DNA of 64,000 bases from Thalassotalea loyana. GTDB lineage: Bacteria > Pseudomonadota > Gammaproteobacteria > Enterobacterales > Alteromonadaceae. The stretch is taken from contig NZ_BSSV01000006.1 of the NCBI RefSeq assembly GCF_030161435.1, positions 248,001 through 312,000 of the forward strand, read 5' to 3'. Shown piece after piece: positions 36,971 to 47,001 of the stretch; position 1 is the stretch's first letter, and every line of letters starts with the position of its first letter. Both the position numbers and the translations under genes were made by a program. The notes beneath the pieces are model-generated. The model saw only the letters and a program-made list of their open reading frames with translations, did no database searches and had not been told where the DNA came from.

Positions 36971-37838
36971 TCCGTTAATTGAATTAATCGCTCTTGCTGC
37001 TATCTGGGGTGCTTCCTTTTTATTTATGCGTATCTCAAGCCCTGAATTTGGGCCTGTACTATTAATGGCATTAAGAACACTGATTGCGAGTATCGTATTG
37101 TTGCCTTTTTTGTTACTCAAAGGCCAAAAAAACGCCTTAACAGGCAAGTATAAAGACGTATTTTTTGTTGGAATGTTTAACACTGCCATTCCATTTGTTT
37201 TGTTTGGCTATGCAACACTTACCCTATCAGCAGGTGTCACGTCGGTACTCAATGCGACAACGCCAATGTTTGGTGTCCTTGTTGCGTTTTTATGGTTTAA
37301 AGAAAAGCCTGCAACAAGCAATGTCGTTGGACTTTTGGTTGGATTTATTGGCGTCTATTTGTTGATGTCTGATAAAACCGGTGGTGATTCAGTCACGGTA
37401 GTGCTTCCTACGCTCGCCGTGCTGCTGGCTACTTTCTGTTATGGGTTTTCAGCTAACTTAACTAAAGCCAGACTCTCGGGTATGGGTTCATTGGCACTAG
37501 CAACGGGAAGTCAGGTATCAGCAACACTCGTATTATTGCCGTTGAGTCTATTCTTCCTGCCTGAGAACAACATAAGTGACCATGCTGTTTATTCCGTGAT
37601 TGTTCTTGGCGTTATTTGTACTGGGTTTGCTTACATTATATTCTTTAGACTGATTGCGGCTATGGGTCCAAACAATGCCATAACAGTCACCTACTTAATT
37701 CCAGTTTTTGGTATACTCTGGGGATATTTATTCTTAGAAGAGAACATAACTACGATGACCATTATTGGGTCTTTGACTATCCTGTTAGGTGTAGGATTAA
37801 CAACGGGTGTATTAAGTCGTAAAGCGATAAAAAGCTGA
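36960..37838 (+). CDS. EamA/DMT family transporter
   Basis: A 292-residue membrane protein with ten predicted helices in two EamA repeats. It has the typical LAAIWGASFLFMRI start, a LNATTPMFGVLVA end of the first repeat and a LIPVFGILWGYLFL motif in the second. Such proteins export amino acids or metabolites; the substrate here is unknown. Its start lies within the end of trmO. Confidence 0.9.
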   Translation: MKTNPLIELIALAAIWGASFLFMRISSPEFGPVLLMALRTLIASIVLLPFLLLKGQKNALTGKYKDVFFVGMFNTAIPFVLFGYATLTLSAGVTSVLNATTPMFGVLVAFLWFKEKPATSNVVGLLVGFIGVYLLMSDKTGGDSVTVVLPTLAVLLATFCYGFSANLTKARLSGMGSLALATGSQVSATLVLLPLSLFFLPENNISDHAVYSVIVLGVICTGFAYIIFFRLIAAMGPNNAITVTYLIPVFGILWGYLFLEENITTMTIIGSLTILLGVGLTTGVLSRKAIKS

Positions 37839-37850
37839 TAACAACTGCAT

Positions 37851-37886
37851 AAAAAAAGGGGGTAAAGTCATAGAACTCTCCCCTTC
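37851..37886 (-). terminator. Candidate terminator of the amidohydrolase gene
   Basis: On the minus strand AAGGGG and CCCCTT arms enclose a long loop (about 18-19 bases) followed by seven Ts. It is a moderate candidate because of the loop size. Confidence 0.5.
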
Positions 37887-37908
37887 CTTCACAAACAATA
37901 AACCAAGG

Positions 37909-39201
37909 CTATTTTTGTTTGTGCACCTTACCGTCTTTCATTACAAAATCGACATCTAATAACGCTTCAATATTCTTCAATGGGCTTTCATCATACGCCA
38001 CAATGTCAGCGATTTTTCCAGATTCAATCGTGCCAAGGCTTGCTGACATGTCGATTAAATCTGCTGCATTAACCGTGGCAGATTTTAAAATATCACTATT
38101 TCTCATCCCCGCATTAGCCATCAATACCGCTTCACGAGCGTTAATACCATGTTTAGATACGCCTGAATCAGTACCAAACGCTATGTTGACGCCTGCTTCA
38201 TATGAACGTTTGAAATTAGCAATCATATCTGCACCTACACGAATCGCCTTGGCCTTGATCGCATCAGACATAAAATTAGAGTTTTTTGCTAGATTTACAA
38301 CCGTATCACCGGCGAGTAAAGTTGGCACAAGATAGGCACCATTTTCTTTAAATAATCGGATGCTTTCTTCATCGGCATAACTGCCATGCTCAATACTATC
38401 CACACCTGCGCGAAGTGCTGCGTTGATTCCTGCTGCTGCGTGAGCGTGACTTGTTACTTTACGACCTAAACCATGAGCCGTCTCAACAATTTCGACAAGC
38501 TCATCGTCCGTCATTTGCTGTCCTGTGCCTGTATTGGTATCAGATAGAACGCCCCCTGTCGATGTTATCTTAATGATATCTGCACCATATTTAATCGCAT
38601 GACGTGTTGCACGACGACAATCATAAGGACCATCACAGATAGTTTTTGGGGTATATTTTTCAATAAGCTCTGCTTTCATACCGTCAACATCGCCATGGCC
38701 ACCGGTAGCCGCCACCATAGAACCTGCAGCAATAACGCGCGGACCATTAACCCAACCTTTATCAATCGCATCGCGCAGTGCAAATATTTCTTCTGGATTT
38801 GCGCCTAGATCGCGAACCGTCGTAAATCCAGCATGCAATACTTTGTTAGCAAACATCGTACTTTTCATTGCGACATCTGCATTAGACATTCTTAGCGCTT
38901 CACTATCATTACTTGGACTTAACTCACCTTGTAAGTGGACATGCATATCCATTAAACCTGGCATAACAAACCGATCGGAGAGATCGATTAACTGTGCGTT
39001 CTTACCAAATTTAGTCGCCTCAGCATAACCTTTAACAACGTTAATGATTTTACCGTCCTTAATGACTACAGTCTGCTCCTTTAATGGCTTATCACCTGGC
39101 ACTGCGAGTAATTCGCCCGCATGAATAACTGTTGTTTTAGCAACAACAGACGAACTGATAGCAAGAGCGATAATTGCTACGAGAGAAGGGATTGTTTTCA
39201 T
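37909..39201 (-). CDS. Exported amidohydrolase family protein
   Basis: A 430-residue metal-dependent amidohydrolase with a signal peptide (about 1-21, ending VVA), so it is probably periplasmic. Metal ligands fit the family: HVH in MDMHVHLQG, a Lys in IIKITSTGG, His in TSHAHA and IEHGS, and Asp in FGTDSG. Relatives include imidazolonepropionase-like enzymes and Xaa-Pro dipeptidases such as the Sgx9260 type; a dipeptidase role would fit the many peptidases in this genome. The start at 39201 has AGAGG upstream and gives a clean signal peptide. Paired palindromes lie in its leader. Confidence 0.88.
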   Translation of the reverse strand: MKTIPSLVAIIALAISSSVVAKTTVIHAGELLAVPGDKPLKEQTVVIKDGKIINVVKGYAEATKFGKNAQLIDLSDRFVMPGLMDMHVHLQGELSPSNDSEALRMSNADVAMKSTMFANKVLHAGFTTVRDLGANPEEIFALRDAIDKGWVNGPRVIAAGSMVAATGGHGDVDGMKAELIEKYTPKTICDGPYDCRRATRHAIKYGADIIKITSTGGVLSDTNTGTGQQMTDDELVEIVETAHGLGRKVTSHAHAAAGINAALRAGVDSIEHGSYADEESIRLFKENGAYLVPTLLAGDTVVNLAKNSNFMSDAIKAKAIRVGADMIANFKRSYEAGVNIAFGTDSGVSKHGINAREAVLMANAGMRNSDILKSATVNAADLIDMSASLGTIESGKIADIVAYDESPLKNIEALLDVDFVMKDGKVHKQK

Positions 39202-39223
39202 ATTACCTCTTATTATTATCGGA

Positions 39224-39246
39224 CACATATGTGAACTACAGTTCAC
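39224..39246 (-). promoter_or_regulatory. Overlapping palindromes in the amidohydrolase leader
   Basis: CACATATGTG (39224-39233) overlaps GTGAACT-AC-AGTTCAC (39231-39246, seven-base perfect arms). They lie 23-45 bases before the start codon and near a TTGTTA hexamer, so an operator is plausible. No regulator gene is adjacent. Confidence 0.4.
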
Positions 39247-39292
39247 TTTAACAAGATATAACCTTAATTTAAAATAATAGAGACAAAATAAC

Positions 39293-39321
39293 AAAAAAGT
39301 CAGCTAAAAAGCTGACTTTTA
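39293..39321. terminator. slyD terminator
   Basis: AAGTCAGCT/AGCTGACTT hairpin with a four-base A loop, and T-runs on both strands. On the minus strand it follows the slyD stop by 24 bases. Confidence 0.87.
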
Positions 39322-39344
39322 ATAAAACCCATGAAATTAGGTAA

Positions 39345-39827
39345 CTAGTGCTGATGACCACCTACACCGTGCGCATGACCGTGCTCAATCTCTTCTTGCG
39401 TTGCTTCACGAACACCTTCTACTTTAATATCAAAGGTTAATGTTTTGCCCGATAAAGGATGATTTAAATCAACAGTAACCATAAAACGACCCGCTTTTAC
39501 TACAGTTAACTGACGCTCACCTTGCTCCGTGTTTACTGTTGCTATCATGCCAGGCTTCCATACTTTAGCACCTTGCAAGTGCTTGACAGGTACACGTTGA
39601 ATAGCATCTTCTTGGCGCTCACCGTACCCCTCTTCTGGCGTAACCGTAACTGAAAACTCGTCACCAGCTGCTTTGCCTTCAAGCGCCTTTTCGACACCAA
39701 CGATCATATTTTTATGACCGTGCAAATAAGCAATAGGATCGCTATTGAAAGAAGACTCTACTTGCGTACCCTGTTCGTCGGTCAGTGTGTAATGAAACTG
39801 AACGACGCTATCTTTTGTGATATTCAT
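39345..39827 (-). CDS. slyD: FKBP-type peptidyl-prolyl isomerase SlyD
   Basis: A 160-residue SlyD with FKBP halves around an IF chaperone insert (about 65-130). The conserved YLHGH stretch, GVEKALEGKAAGD and EEGYGER are present. The C-terminal tail has several His residues (HGHAHGVGGHQH) but is shorter than the metal-binding tail of E. coli SlyD. It speeds proline isomerisation and may bind nickel. Of two adjacent ATGs, 39827 is six bases from AGGA and is preferred; a longer frame start has no support. Confidence 0.92.
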   Translation of the reverse strand: MNITKDSVVQFHYTLTDEQGTQVESSFNSDPIAYLHGHKNMIVGVEKALEGKAAGDEFSVTVTPEEGYGERQEDAIQRVPVKHLQGAKVWKPGMIATVNTEQGERQLTVVKAGRFMVTVDLNHPLSGKTLTFDIKVEGVREATQEEIEHGHAHGVGGHQH

Positions 39828-39907
39828 CATATTTCCTAAATATAAACTTGCGCTAGCAAAAAAATTGGCGCAGATACTATCAAACTTACTCAAGCAAACC
39901 TAGTAGA

Positions 39908-42900
39908 TTAGGGACTTTCCTGAAACTTAAACTGAGGCTCAAGCTGACTAATTCCCAGGCCACTGCCCTTTTTGACTTTAATTTGCACATTGATACGCTC
40001 TTTAAGTGCATCAACATGACTGATAATGCCGACCATTTTGCCACTTGCATTGAGACTATCTAGTGCATTCAATGCCATTTCCAACGTTTCATTATCAAGC
40101 GTACCAAAGCCTTCATCTAAAAAGAGTGAATCAATTGAGGTTTTGTTACTCACCAAGTCACTCAAGGCCAAGGCAAGCGCTAAACTTACAAGAAAGCTCT
40201 CACCACCAGATAATGTCGACGTATCCCTGACACTATCTGCTTGCCAAGTATCAATAACTTCTAGGGCGAGTGCATCGGTATCTTTGCGTTGCAGTTGGTA
40301 ACGTCCGTCAAGGTAGCTTAATCGAAGATTTGCCAAATACACTAAGTTTTCTAACGTTAAACTTTGAGCAAAACGACGATATTTAGCACCATCTGCCGAG
40401 CCAATTAGGTAGTTTAAACGAGCGAGATCATCGACGATCTGCTGTTGTATTGATATTTTTTCAACTATGTCGGCTTGTTTTGCTTGCTCGGCTTGATGTT
40501 GTGCCAATTGTTGTTGGAGCTGACCAAGCGTGACTTGCAAGCTCTTTATTTTCGCTTGTTCATTAGCAAGCTTTTCTTCAACAACAACTAAATTTTCATT
40601 AGTTAAGGCTTTATCATTTAATTCTATAAGCTGACTTTCAATCGTTTTACAAACTTGCTGTGCATGTGTTATCGCGTCTTTTACCGACTGCATATCAGAC
40701 TCTAATAACGCTAATTGTTCATCGGGAATTAACGCCTGTAAAAAACTCTGCTCATTATCAAAGTCACTATGTTTTAAGGCGGCTAACCACAGTTCATCAA
40801 GTTCATTACGCTTTAGTTCCAGCTCAGTAAACTGTTGCTTATTCGCTGTTACTTCACCTGTTAAATTACTGATTAATTGGTCTAGTTCGGTAATGGATTC
40901 ATCAAGTTTTGTTTGACGTGACAACAACGCTTGTTTGTTAGCCTCAATTTCTGCTCGCTTCTGATCAACTGCCATATCACCAAGTAGACTAAATCTTTGC
41001 GTTTGCTTATTGGTTAGCTCTTCGTTTAGCGCGGTCATTTCTGAGCGATATTGATTAATTTGGACGTCAAACTGACTTAGCCGTTGCTCAATAAGCGCTT
41101 TTTCTTGTTCAACTTCCTTAGATCTTTTTTCTGCTTTCTGTGCTTGTTCCGACAGTGAACGATAATGTGCTAGCTGAGTGTTCGTTTGATTCACTAATGA
41201 TTCAAGTGACTCAATATTGTTGACAGTGTTTAGGATGTTGAATGATTGCAGCTGTTCGCTTATTGCTTCAAATAGGCTGTTTATTTGAGCCAAGATATCC
41301 TGATATTGTTTATTCTGCCCACTTGCCTGCTCATGCAAATTATTCAGCTGTTGTTGAAGTAACTCTCGTTCATTTTGTTGATTAGCAAGCACTAAATCAT
41401 GTTCATGCAACGCTTTTATCGCTACCTGCTGCTGTCCTTCGAGCTGTTTTATGACTTGTCCGGCAGTTTGCCATTGTTTAATTTCATCCTCAATTGATGC
41501 GATTTGCTGTTGATTTTGGTCTATCTGAGCGAGATCAGTTTTGAGCGCCAGCCCATCAGCGACCTCTGCCCATTGGTGGTTAACCATATCAATCTCATTA
41601 GCTAAGCCGTCTAATTGACGTTTATTCTGCGTTAACTGTTCCTCAAGTACAGCAATAGATTGACTCAACTGTTGTCCTTGTTGTTCAACAGCCTTCAGTT
41701 CTTGCTCCGTCTGCTCCAGCTTAACATGGTACTCATTGGTTGGCAGTTGCCCATAATCATCAATCGCTGGGTGCTCTTTTGAACCACATAAAGGGCAAGG
41801 CTCATGAGGCTGAAGCTGTTGGCGATAGTCACTCAATGCTTGAATTGTTTTTTGCTGTTCAACAATCAATTTAACATCTTTGTAGGTTGCCTGGACCTGC
41901 TTGTACTGCAGACGGCATTGATCACGAGTGTTTGAAAATTCTGTGTGCCTAGTCGTTAGCTCATGCTTTTCTTGCGTTAATCGAGACCGTTCAGTGTCCA
42001 ACTTACGTTGGTTAGTCAATAGCTGCTTAGCTAATTCAACAACAGGGATTTTTGTTTGCGCTTGTTCTGCTAGTTGAAAGAAGGTTTCAGCGCAGTCTAG
42101 CTTGAAACTCTTTAGTTGCTGATTAATTGACTCATTTAGTTCAACGACGCGTTGCTGAAAGCTTTCCCTTTCTTGAACTTGCTTTTCCAGCTGAAGACCC
42201 ATTTCAGTCATGTGCTGAGTTTGCTCTTTTACATGTTCAGCGTTTACTTGCTGTTCAGATGTAATACTGAGTAATTGCGTTTGCCACTGCCTAGCTTGCT
42301 CGAGATTTGCGCTCCACGACCCCACACGCTCGGAAAGTTGCTCGACATATGGGTTGGCCTCTACAAACGATTTGTATTCATTGGTGGTAACTTGTGCGCC
42401 TTCTATCGCCAGCTTTACACTTGTGGATTTAGCTAAATCCTCTGCCTTTTGCTGTTCTAACGTCATGATGTGTGAGTTGAAATCAGCCTTTTTATGCGTG
42501 AGTTGTGCAATGTCATGGTCTAACGGCACGACTTGCTCATTGAGCATGGAGACTTGTTCATCAAGCGATTTTTGTTGATTTGCGACATCCTGGACTAGCT
42601 CTGATTTTTGCTGATAAAGAGCCTGATGCTGTTGTTTGAGAGTCGAGTGCTGCTTGTCTTGCTCAACGATTTTTGTTTGCAGCGCAATATGTTGCTTCTT
42701 AACATCAACGAGCTGGTGATATTGTCCTTTTATTTGTTGTGCTGGTTTTGCCCGTTCAAGCAAGGCAAATTCTTGTTTTCTCTGTTCATAACGCTGCGTA
42801 GCTTGGTCATGCAAAGTAACTTCATGCTTTAGTTTTTGTTCTAGATCCGCTATTTGATTGAGCCATTGCTTTTGCGCCACCAGTTCATTAATACTTTTGG

Positions 42901-43600
42901 TCAATAATGTTTCACTGCCAACAGCATCACCAATAGCTTGCTCAAGCTCACCTAAAGCTTCGGGTGACAAGAGGTTCAACGTTGACTTATGGTGAGCTAA
43001 TTTTTGTAACGCTTCGTTCTGCTCTTTGTGCTGCTCGAAAACTTGCTGGGAGATTTGACCATAAATTTCAGTACCCGTTAACTCTTCAAGTAATTCTGCG
43101 CGTTCATTAGCACTCGCGTTTAAAAATGCAGCAAATTGCCCTTGTGACAGCATCATAGATTTTGTAAAACGAGCAAAATCTAAACCCGTCAATTTTTCAA
43201 TTTTCGCTCTCACTTGTGACGTTTTTTCCGCTAATATTTCACCTTCTTCGGTCGCTAGTTCAGCTTTTGCGTCAACTAAATTTCCTTCGGGATTATTCTT
43301 AGCACGTCGTTGTGACCAGAACGCCCTATACCTTTGTTCTTTTACCTCGAATGTCACTTCAGCCAAGCAGCTCGCAGTATGGCGTGTCATTATTTGATTT
43401 TGGCTTTTGGAAACCTTTTGGCGTGGTGTCTGATGGTATAAGGCCAAACAAATTGCATCGAGAATAGTTGTTTTACCTGCGCCTGTTGGCCCAGTAATCG
43501 CAAATAACGCGTCTTGATCAAAAGGTGCTTTACTAAAATCAATAAACCAATGGCCTTTAAGTGCATTTAGATTTTCAAATCGCAGTGAAATTATTTTCAT
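39908..43600 (-). CDS. sbcC: DNA repair exonuclease subunit SbcC
   Basis: A 1230-residue SMC/Rad50-like ATPase, longer than E. coli SbcC (1048). The N-terminal Walker A (GPTGAGKTT, about 37-45), long Gln-rich coiled coils and a central zinc hook CPLC (Cys602 and Cys605) are visible. A second coiled coil, the signature TLSGGESFLVSLALALAL and Walker B LFLDEGFGTLD follow. With SbcD it cleaves DNA hairpins and protein-blocked ends. It overlaps sbcD by ATGA. Confidence 0.95.
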   Translation of the reverse strand: MKIISLRFENLNALKGHWFIDFSKAPFDQDALFAITGPTGAGKTTILDAICLALYHQTPRQKVSKSQNQIMTRHTASCLAEVTFEVKEQRYRAFWSQRRAKNNPEGNLVDAKAELATEEGEILAEKTSQVRAKIEKLTGLDFARFTKSMMLSQGQFAAFLNASANERAELLEELTGTEIYGQISQQVFEQHKEQNEALQKLAHHKSTLNLLSPEALGELEQAIGDAVGSETLLTKSINELVAQKQWLNQIADLEQKLKHEVTLHDQATQRYEQRKQEFALLERAKPAQQIKGQYHQLVDVKKQHIALQTKIVEQDKQHSTLKQQHQALYQQKSELVQDVANQQKSLDEQVSMLNEQVVPLDHDIAQLTHKKADFNSHIMTLEQQKAEDLAKSTSVKLAIEGAQVTTNEYKSFVEANPYVEQLSERVGSWSANLEQARQWQTQLLSITSEQQVNAEHVKEQTQHMTEMGLQLEKQVQERESFQQRVVELNESINQQLKSFKLDCAETFFQLAEQAQTKIPVVELAKQLLTNQRKLDTERSRLTQEKHELTTRHTEFSNTRDQCRLQYKQVQATYKDVKLIVEQQKTIQALSDYRQQLQPHEPCPLCGSKEHPAIDDYGQLPTNEYHVKLEQTEQELKAVEQQGQQLSQSIAVLEEQLTQNKRQLDGLANEIDMVNHQWAEVADGLALKTDLAQIDQNQQQIASIEDEIKQWQTAGQVIKQLEGQQQVAIKALHEHDLVLANQQNERELLQQQLNNLHEQASGQNKQYQDILAQINSLFEAISEQLQSFNILNTVNNIESLESLVNQTNTQLAHYRSLSEQAQKAEKRSKEVEQEKALIEQRLSQFDVQINQYRSEMTALNEELTNKQTQRFSLLGDMAVDQKRAEIEANKQALLSRQTKLDESITELDQLISNLTGEVTANKQQFTELELKRNELDELWLAALKHSDFDNEQSFLQALIPDEQLALLESDMQSVKDAITHAQQVCKTIESQLIELNDKALTNENLVVVEEKLANEQAKIKSLQVTLGQLQQQLAQHQAEQAKQADIVEKISIQQQIVDDLARLNYLIGSADGAKYRRFAQSLTLENLVYLANLRLSYLDGRYQLQRKDTDALALEVIDTWQADSVRDTSTLSGGESFLVSLALALALSDLVSNKTSIDSLFLDEGFGTLDNETLEMALNALDSLNASGKMVGIISHVDALKERINVQIKVKKGSGLGISQLEPQFKFQESP

Positions 43601-44847
43601 GATTCCTCCTGCGTTTGTACTTTCTCAACCATTTGTTGGTATAGCACCGTCATTCGTTGATTCTGCTCCGCAGATACATCAGTACTGATATCCATATCAC
43701 CTTCTTTAGCTAGACGTTGATTGAACACGTCGGATACATCTAGCTCCTCTAATACCACTTTTTCTCGTTTCTCCATCAACGCAATTCGTTGCGCTTTACT
43801 GCGACGCACACGCAAAACCTCAACCGGTAATTCCGATAGATGATTGTCGATTCGTTGCGCAATATCATGATGGTATTCGTCACTGTTTACTTCAATATCA
43901 AGCCAAACAGGCCGGTTTTTAAGTTCATCAAGTGGAATATCAAAAGACGCAATGACACTTAATACTTGGTTTTTTATATCTTCAACTGATTCGTTAAGCA
44001 TGATGAGTTGTTGTGATGTTGGTACTTCAATTCGCTCCACTTCACATGTCTGGGAATCTACGTCAACGAGATGAACATACTTTTGTTGTTTCGCCTCGTC
44101 AAAAGATAATGCAATAGGAGAACCGCAATACCGAATACGTTCAGATTTCGCTACTTTTTGGCTTTGATGAATGTGACCAAGCGCTAAATAATCAAAATTT
44201 GGAAAACCATCAGCAGGAAAAGCATCTAATGTACCAATATATATATCCCTAACCGAATCACTAGTACTGGCGCCTACTGTAGTTAAATGCCCGGTACCTA
44301 CAACTGGTAACGCGTTACTAGAAATGAGCGTTTTCGCTTGTTCAAAACAGGTCTGATAATGCGTCGCTATTGCTTGCTGTAAATGTCGCTGTTTTTCCTG
44401 TGCATTTTGACCAGCAACGCTTTTAACCACATCTCGTGGTCGAATAAATGGGATTGCACAAACCACGCCTAAAGGGTCACCCAAACTATTTTTTATCAAA
44501 ATATTTTCTGGTTTATTGCCTTCAACATGGGTTACTACATGAGTGTTAAGGTGAGATAACACTTGTTTAGATTCACCCAACATCGCCGCTGAGTCATGAT
44601 TCCCAGCAACAACTATTAACTGACAACCAATCTGATTCACTTTGGCAATAAAATCAAAGTACATTTCACGTGCGTAACTTGGTGGGTTTGCCGTATCGAA
44701 AATATCACCCGCAACTAAAATTACATCTGCGCTGACCTCTGTTGCTTGTTTAAGTAACCAAGTCAGAAATGCCTGATGTTCATTTGCTCTACTTTTACCG
44801 TAGAAATATTGACCTAAGTGCCAATCAGAAGTGTGAAGAAGTCGCAT
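43597..44847 (-). CDS. sbcD: DNA repair exonuclease subunit SbcD
   Basis: A 416-residue Mre11-like nuclease with the metallophosphoesterase motifs SDWHLG, GDIFDTANPP, GNHDS, GTGHLT and GHIH all intact, and a C-terminal capping region that contacts SbcC. It is the first gene of the sbcDC operon. Confidence 0.95.
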   Translation of the reverse strand: MRLLHTSDWHLGQYFYGKSRANEHQAFLTWLLKQATEVSADVILVAGDIFDTANPPSYAREMYFDFIAKVNQIGCQLIVVAGNHDSAAMLGESKQVLSHLNTHVVTHVEGNKPENILIKNSLGDPLGVVCAIPFIRPRDVVKSVAGQNAQEKQRHLQQAIATHYQTCFEQAKTLISSNALPVVGTGHLTTVGASTSDSVRDIYIGTLDAFPADGFPNFDYLALGHIHQSQKVAKSERIRYCGSPIALSFDEAKQQKYVHLVDVDSQTCEVERIEVPTSQQLIMLNESVEDIKNQVLSVIASFDIPLDELKNRPVWLDIEVNSDEYHHDIAQRIDNHLSELPVEVLRVRRSKAQRIALMEKREKVVLEELDVSDVFNQRLAKEGDMDISTDVSAEQNQRMTVLYQQMVEKVQTQEES

Positions 44848-44972
44848 TTAAATTATCGAATTGTTTTTTCGAACATTCTACTGAATTTAATGACTGGACT
44901 TCAAATGAAATAGCTTGCGCAAACAATTAAGATGACTAATAGTTATGGTGTTACCAACAAGAGAAATTAGTT

Positions 44973-45335
44973 ATGGATAATCAAATAGTTTGGGTCGATA
45001 TGCCGGTTGTAAACTTAGATAGAGCAATAAAGTTTTACAGCGCGGTTTTAGGCAATGAAGTAAAGAAGGAGTCATTTAACGATTGTGCTTTCGGTCTGCT
45101 TCCACATGCGCAAACCAATGTATCAGGTTGTTTAGTTGAAATGGGTGAAGATCAAATTACTCAACAAGGCCCGTTGCTTTACTTTAATGTTAATGGCCGT
45201 ATTGACGACGCAATCGAACAAGCAAAAACCTTTGGCGGTACGATTAATGAACCGCTAATGGATATGGGAGAACATGGAAAGCGTGTTGTTGTTATTGATA
45301 GTGAAGGCAATAGAATTGCTCTGCACAGTCAATAA
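44973..45335 (+). CDS. VOC family protein
   Basis: A 120-residue VOC protein starting IVWVDMPVVNLDRAIKFY with a C-terminal VVIDSEGNRIALHSQ. The pattern resembles the PhnB/glyoxalase-like single-domain group, which forms dimers around a metal or substrate pocket. The substrate is unknown. AAGAGA precedes the ATG. It is divergent from sbcD and is followed by a DUF1761 gene on the same strand after 44 bases. Confidence 0.88.
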   Translation: MDNQIVWVDMPVVNLDRAIKFYSAVLGNEVKKESFNDCAFGLLPHAQTNVSGCLVEMGEDQITQQGPLLYFNVNGRIDDAIEQAKTFGGTINEPLMDMGEHGKRVVVIDSEGNRIALHSQ

Positions 45336-45379
45336 GCAGCTCAATAAATTAAAAACAAATAATAATAAGAGAGAATAAT

Positions 45380-45775
45380 ATGTTTGACGTAAATTACTTG
45401 GCTGTACTAGTTGCAGCAGTTTCAAGCTTCATATTAGGTGGTCTGTGGTATTCGCCAGCATTATTTGGCAAAGCATGGATGAAGGAAACAGAATTTGATG
45501 AAGCGAAAGCAGGACATCCTGCAAAAGTGTTTGGTTTTGCTTTTATATTTTCATTTATCGCCGCGTTTTGTTTTGCGACAATTGTTGGTAATAACCCAGA
45601 ACTTATGGTCGCCATTCATTATGCATTGATCGTCGGAGTAGGATTTGTAGCAATGAGCTTTGGCGTAAATTACCAGTTCAGCAATAAAAGTTGGACACTG
45701 CTCATCATTGATGGGGGCTATCATTTAGGACAGTTTTTGTTATTTGCGCTTGTTTATGTCTATTGGCCTAGCTAG
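45380..45775 (+). CDS. DUF1761 membrane protein
   Basis: A 131-residue protein with four predicted TM segments. The GGLWYSPALFGKAWMKE stretch after the first helix is typical of DUF1761, as is the closing helix. Function unknown. AAGAGAG precedes the ATG, and a strong terminator follows, so it probably ends a two-gene transcript with the VOC gene. Confidence 0.88.
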   Translation: MFDVNYLAVLVAAVSSFILGGLWYSPALFGKAWMKETEFDEAKAGHPAKVFGFAFIFSFIAAFCFATIVGNNPELMVAIHYALIVGVGFVAMSFGVNYQFSNKSWTLLIIDGGYHLGQFLLFALVYVYWPS

Positions 45776-45783
45776 CGATAAAA

Positions 45784-45809
45784 CAAGGAGCTATATGCTC
45801 CTTTTTTTA
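45784..45809 (+). terminator. Terminator after the DUF1761 gene
   Basis: AAGGAGC/GCTCCTT hairpin with a five-base loop and a run of seven or more Ts. Confidence 0.9.
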
Positions 45810-45913
45810 TACCTATAATCAGCTAAGGTGGCAATTCATCATTAATTAGTCTTTTTTTAATCGTATTTTTCATGTTACAAATAAGGCACTTAAAAGCTTT
45901 CTCAGGTGGTAAT

Positions 45914-46369
45914 GTGGAATACAAACTAATTCAAAGCAGCGCGAAAAAACATATTGCACTCGTAGCACATGACAATATGAAGCCAGATCTTGTTGCGTGG
46001 TGTCAAAAGTATGTTGATAAACTAACCAATCACACATTGTATGCCACAGGTACTACAGGTAATTTATTGCAGTCGAAAACTGGATTAGAAATTACCGCCT
46101 TGATTAGCGGCCCACTAGGTGGTGACCAGCAAATTGGTGCTCTCATAACCGAGCAAAAAGTCGATATGATGATCTTTTTCTGGGACCCTTTAGAAGCGCA
46201 ACCACATGATCCAGACGTAAAAGCACTGTTAAGATTGGCGGCAGTATGGAACATTCCAGTAGCTTGTAATCAAGCCTCGGCTGACTTTTTAATTACATCG
46301 AGTTTTTTCGATACAAGCTACGACAAGTCGGTACCCGATTATGACAAATATATCGCTGAGCGTACCTAG
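45914..46369 (+). CDS. mgsA: Methylglyoxal synthase
   Basis: A 151-residue enzyme (E. coli 152) that converts dihydroxyacetone phosphate to methylglyoxal and phosphate. The active-site stretches [28 protein letters not shown] and [13 protein letters not shown] are intact. The GTG at 45914, with AGGTGG just upstream, gives a start matching E. coli (MEYKL versus MELTT). An in-frame ATG at 45872 adds 14 residues but has no ribosome site. Confidence 0.94.
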   Translation: MEYKLIQSSAKKHIALVAHDNMKPDLVAWCQKYVDKLTNHTLYATGTTGNLLQSKTGLEITALISGPLGGDQQIGALITEQKVDMMIFFWDPLEAQPHDPDVKALLRLAAVWNIPVACNQASADFLITSSFFDTSYDKSVPDYDKYIAERT

Positions 46370-46392
46370 CACCTAGCACCCAGCGCGCAGTA

Positions 46393-46426
46393 CAAAAAAA
46401 GCCAGTCATTTGACTGGCTTTTTTGA
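46393..46426. terminator. Terminator shared by mgsA and the convergent exported-protein gene
   Basis: AAAAAGCCAGTCA/TGACTGGCTTTTT hairpin with T-runs on both strands. Confidence 0.9.
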
Positions 46427-46437
46427 TTCAGCATTGA

Positions 46438-47001
46438 TTATTTAAATACAACTTCTTTGTTTGAACGAACGTACGTTCTCGTTTCTGGGGGAGTCCACTC
46501 CCCCTTTTTTAAATAGGATGTTGACACGGTAATTTTATCACCAAGTAACTGACTAGTAGACTTTACCTTTGTAATGCCGTTTTCGTTACCCGTAACGTCC
46601 TCATATGCAACGAACGTATGGTCATCTATTAGCTCAATACTGCCGTGCGTGTAAAAGTTAGCCGTTGTAAAGTAGTAAAACACTAGTGCTTTTTTATCAT
46701 TGTCAAAAAATATGAGTGATTCACCACCATAGTCACCATTATTGATTGAGTGTAATGTTCGCAACGCTTTACCATTAAGTGCCCTCTCCCATTTTGACAC
46801 GTCTATCACGGGTGGTTTACCTTCTGGAACAGGGAAACTAGATTCCCAGCTTCCTAAATAACCAGCGAACATTGCCAATTCCTTTGCAAATGGTTTTTCT
46901 TGCTGTTTATCATTTTCCTTGGCAAAGGCTGAAGATAAACTCAATAAAATAGACAGGGTGACTACACTGACTTTTAGTGTAATTTGCTTAATGATTTTCA
47001 T
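46438..47001 (-). CDS. Exported protein of unknown function
   Basis: A 187-residue protein with a signal peptide (about 1-27, ending AFA). The mature part looks all-beta (YLGSWESSFPV, ESLIFFDNDKKALVFYYFT), somewhat like lipocalin-type DUF1579 or nitrobindin-like proteins, but I cannot assign a family. Its start overlaps the end of the RDD gene by 14 bases, so the two are co-transcribed. The start at 47001 gives a clean signal peptide. Confidence 0.78.
   Translation of the reverse strand: MKIIKQITLKVSVVTLSILLSLSSAFAKENDKQQEKPFAKELAMFAGYLGSWESSFPVPEGKPPVIDVSKWERALNGKALRTLHSINNGDYGGESLIFFDNDKKALVFYYFTTANFYTHGSIELIDDHTFVAYEDVTGNENGITKVKSTSQLLGDKITVSTSYLKKGEWTPPETRTYVRSNKEVVFK

Noticed and set aside
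46370-46392. Short direct repeats CCTAGCA after mgsA
   Set aside because: Only two short copies, likely chance.
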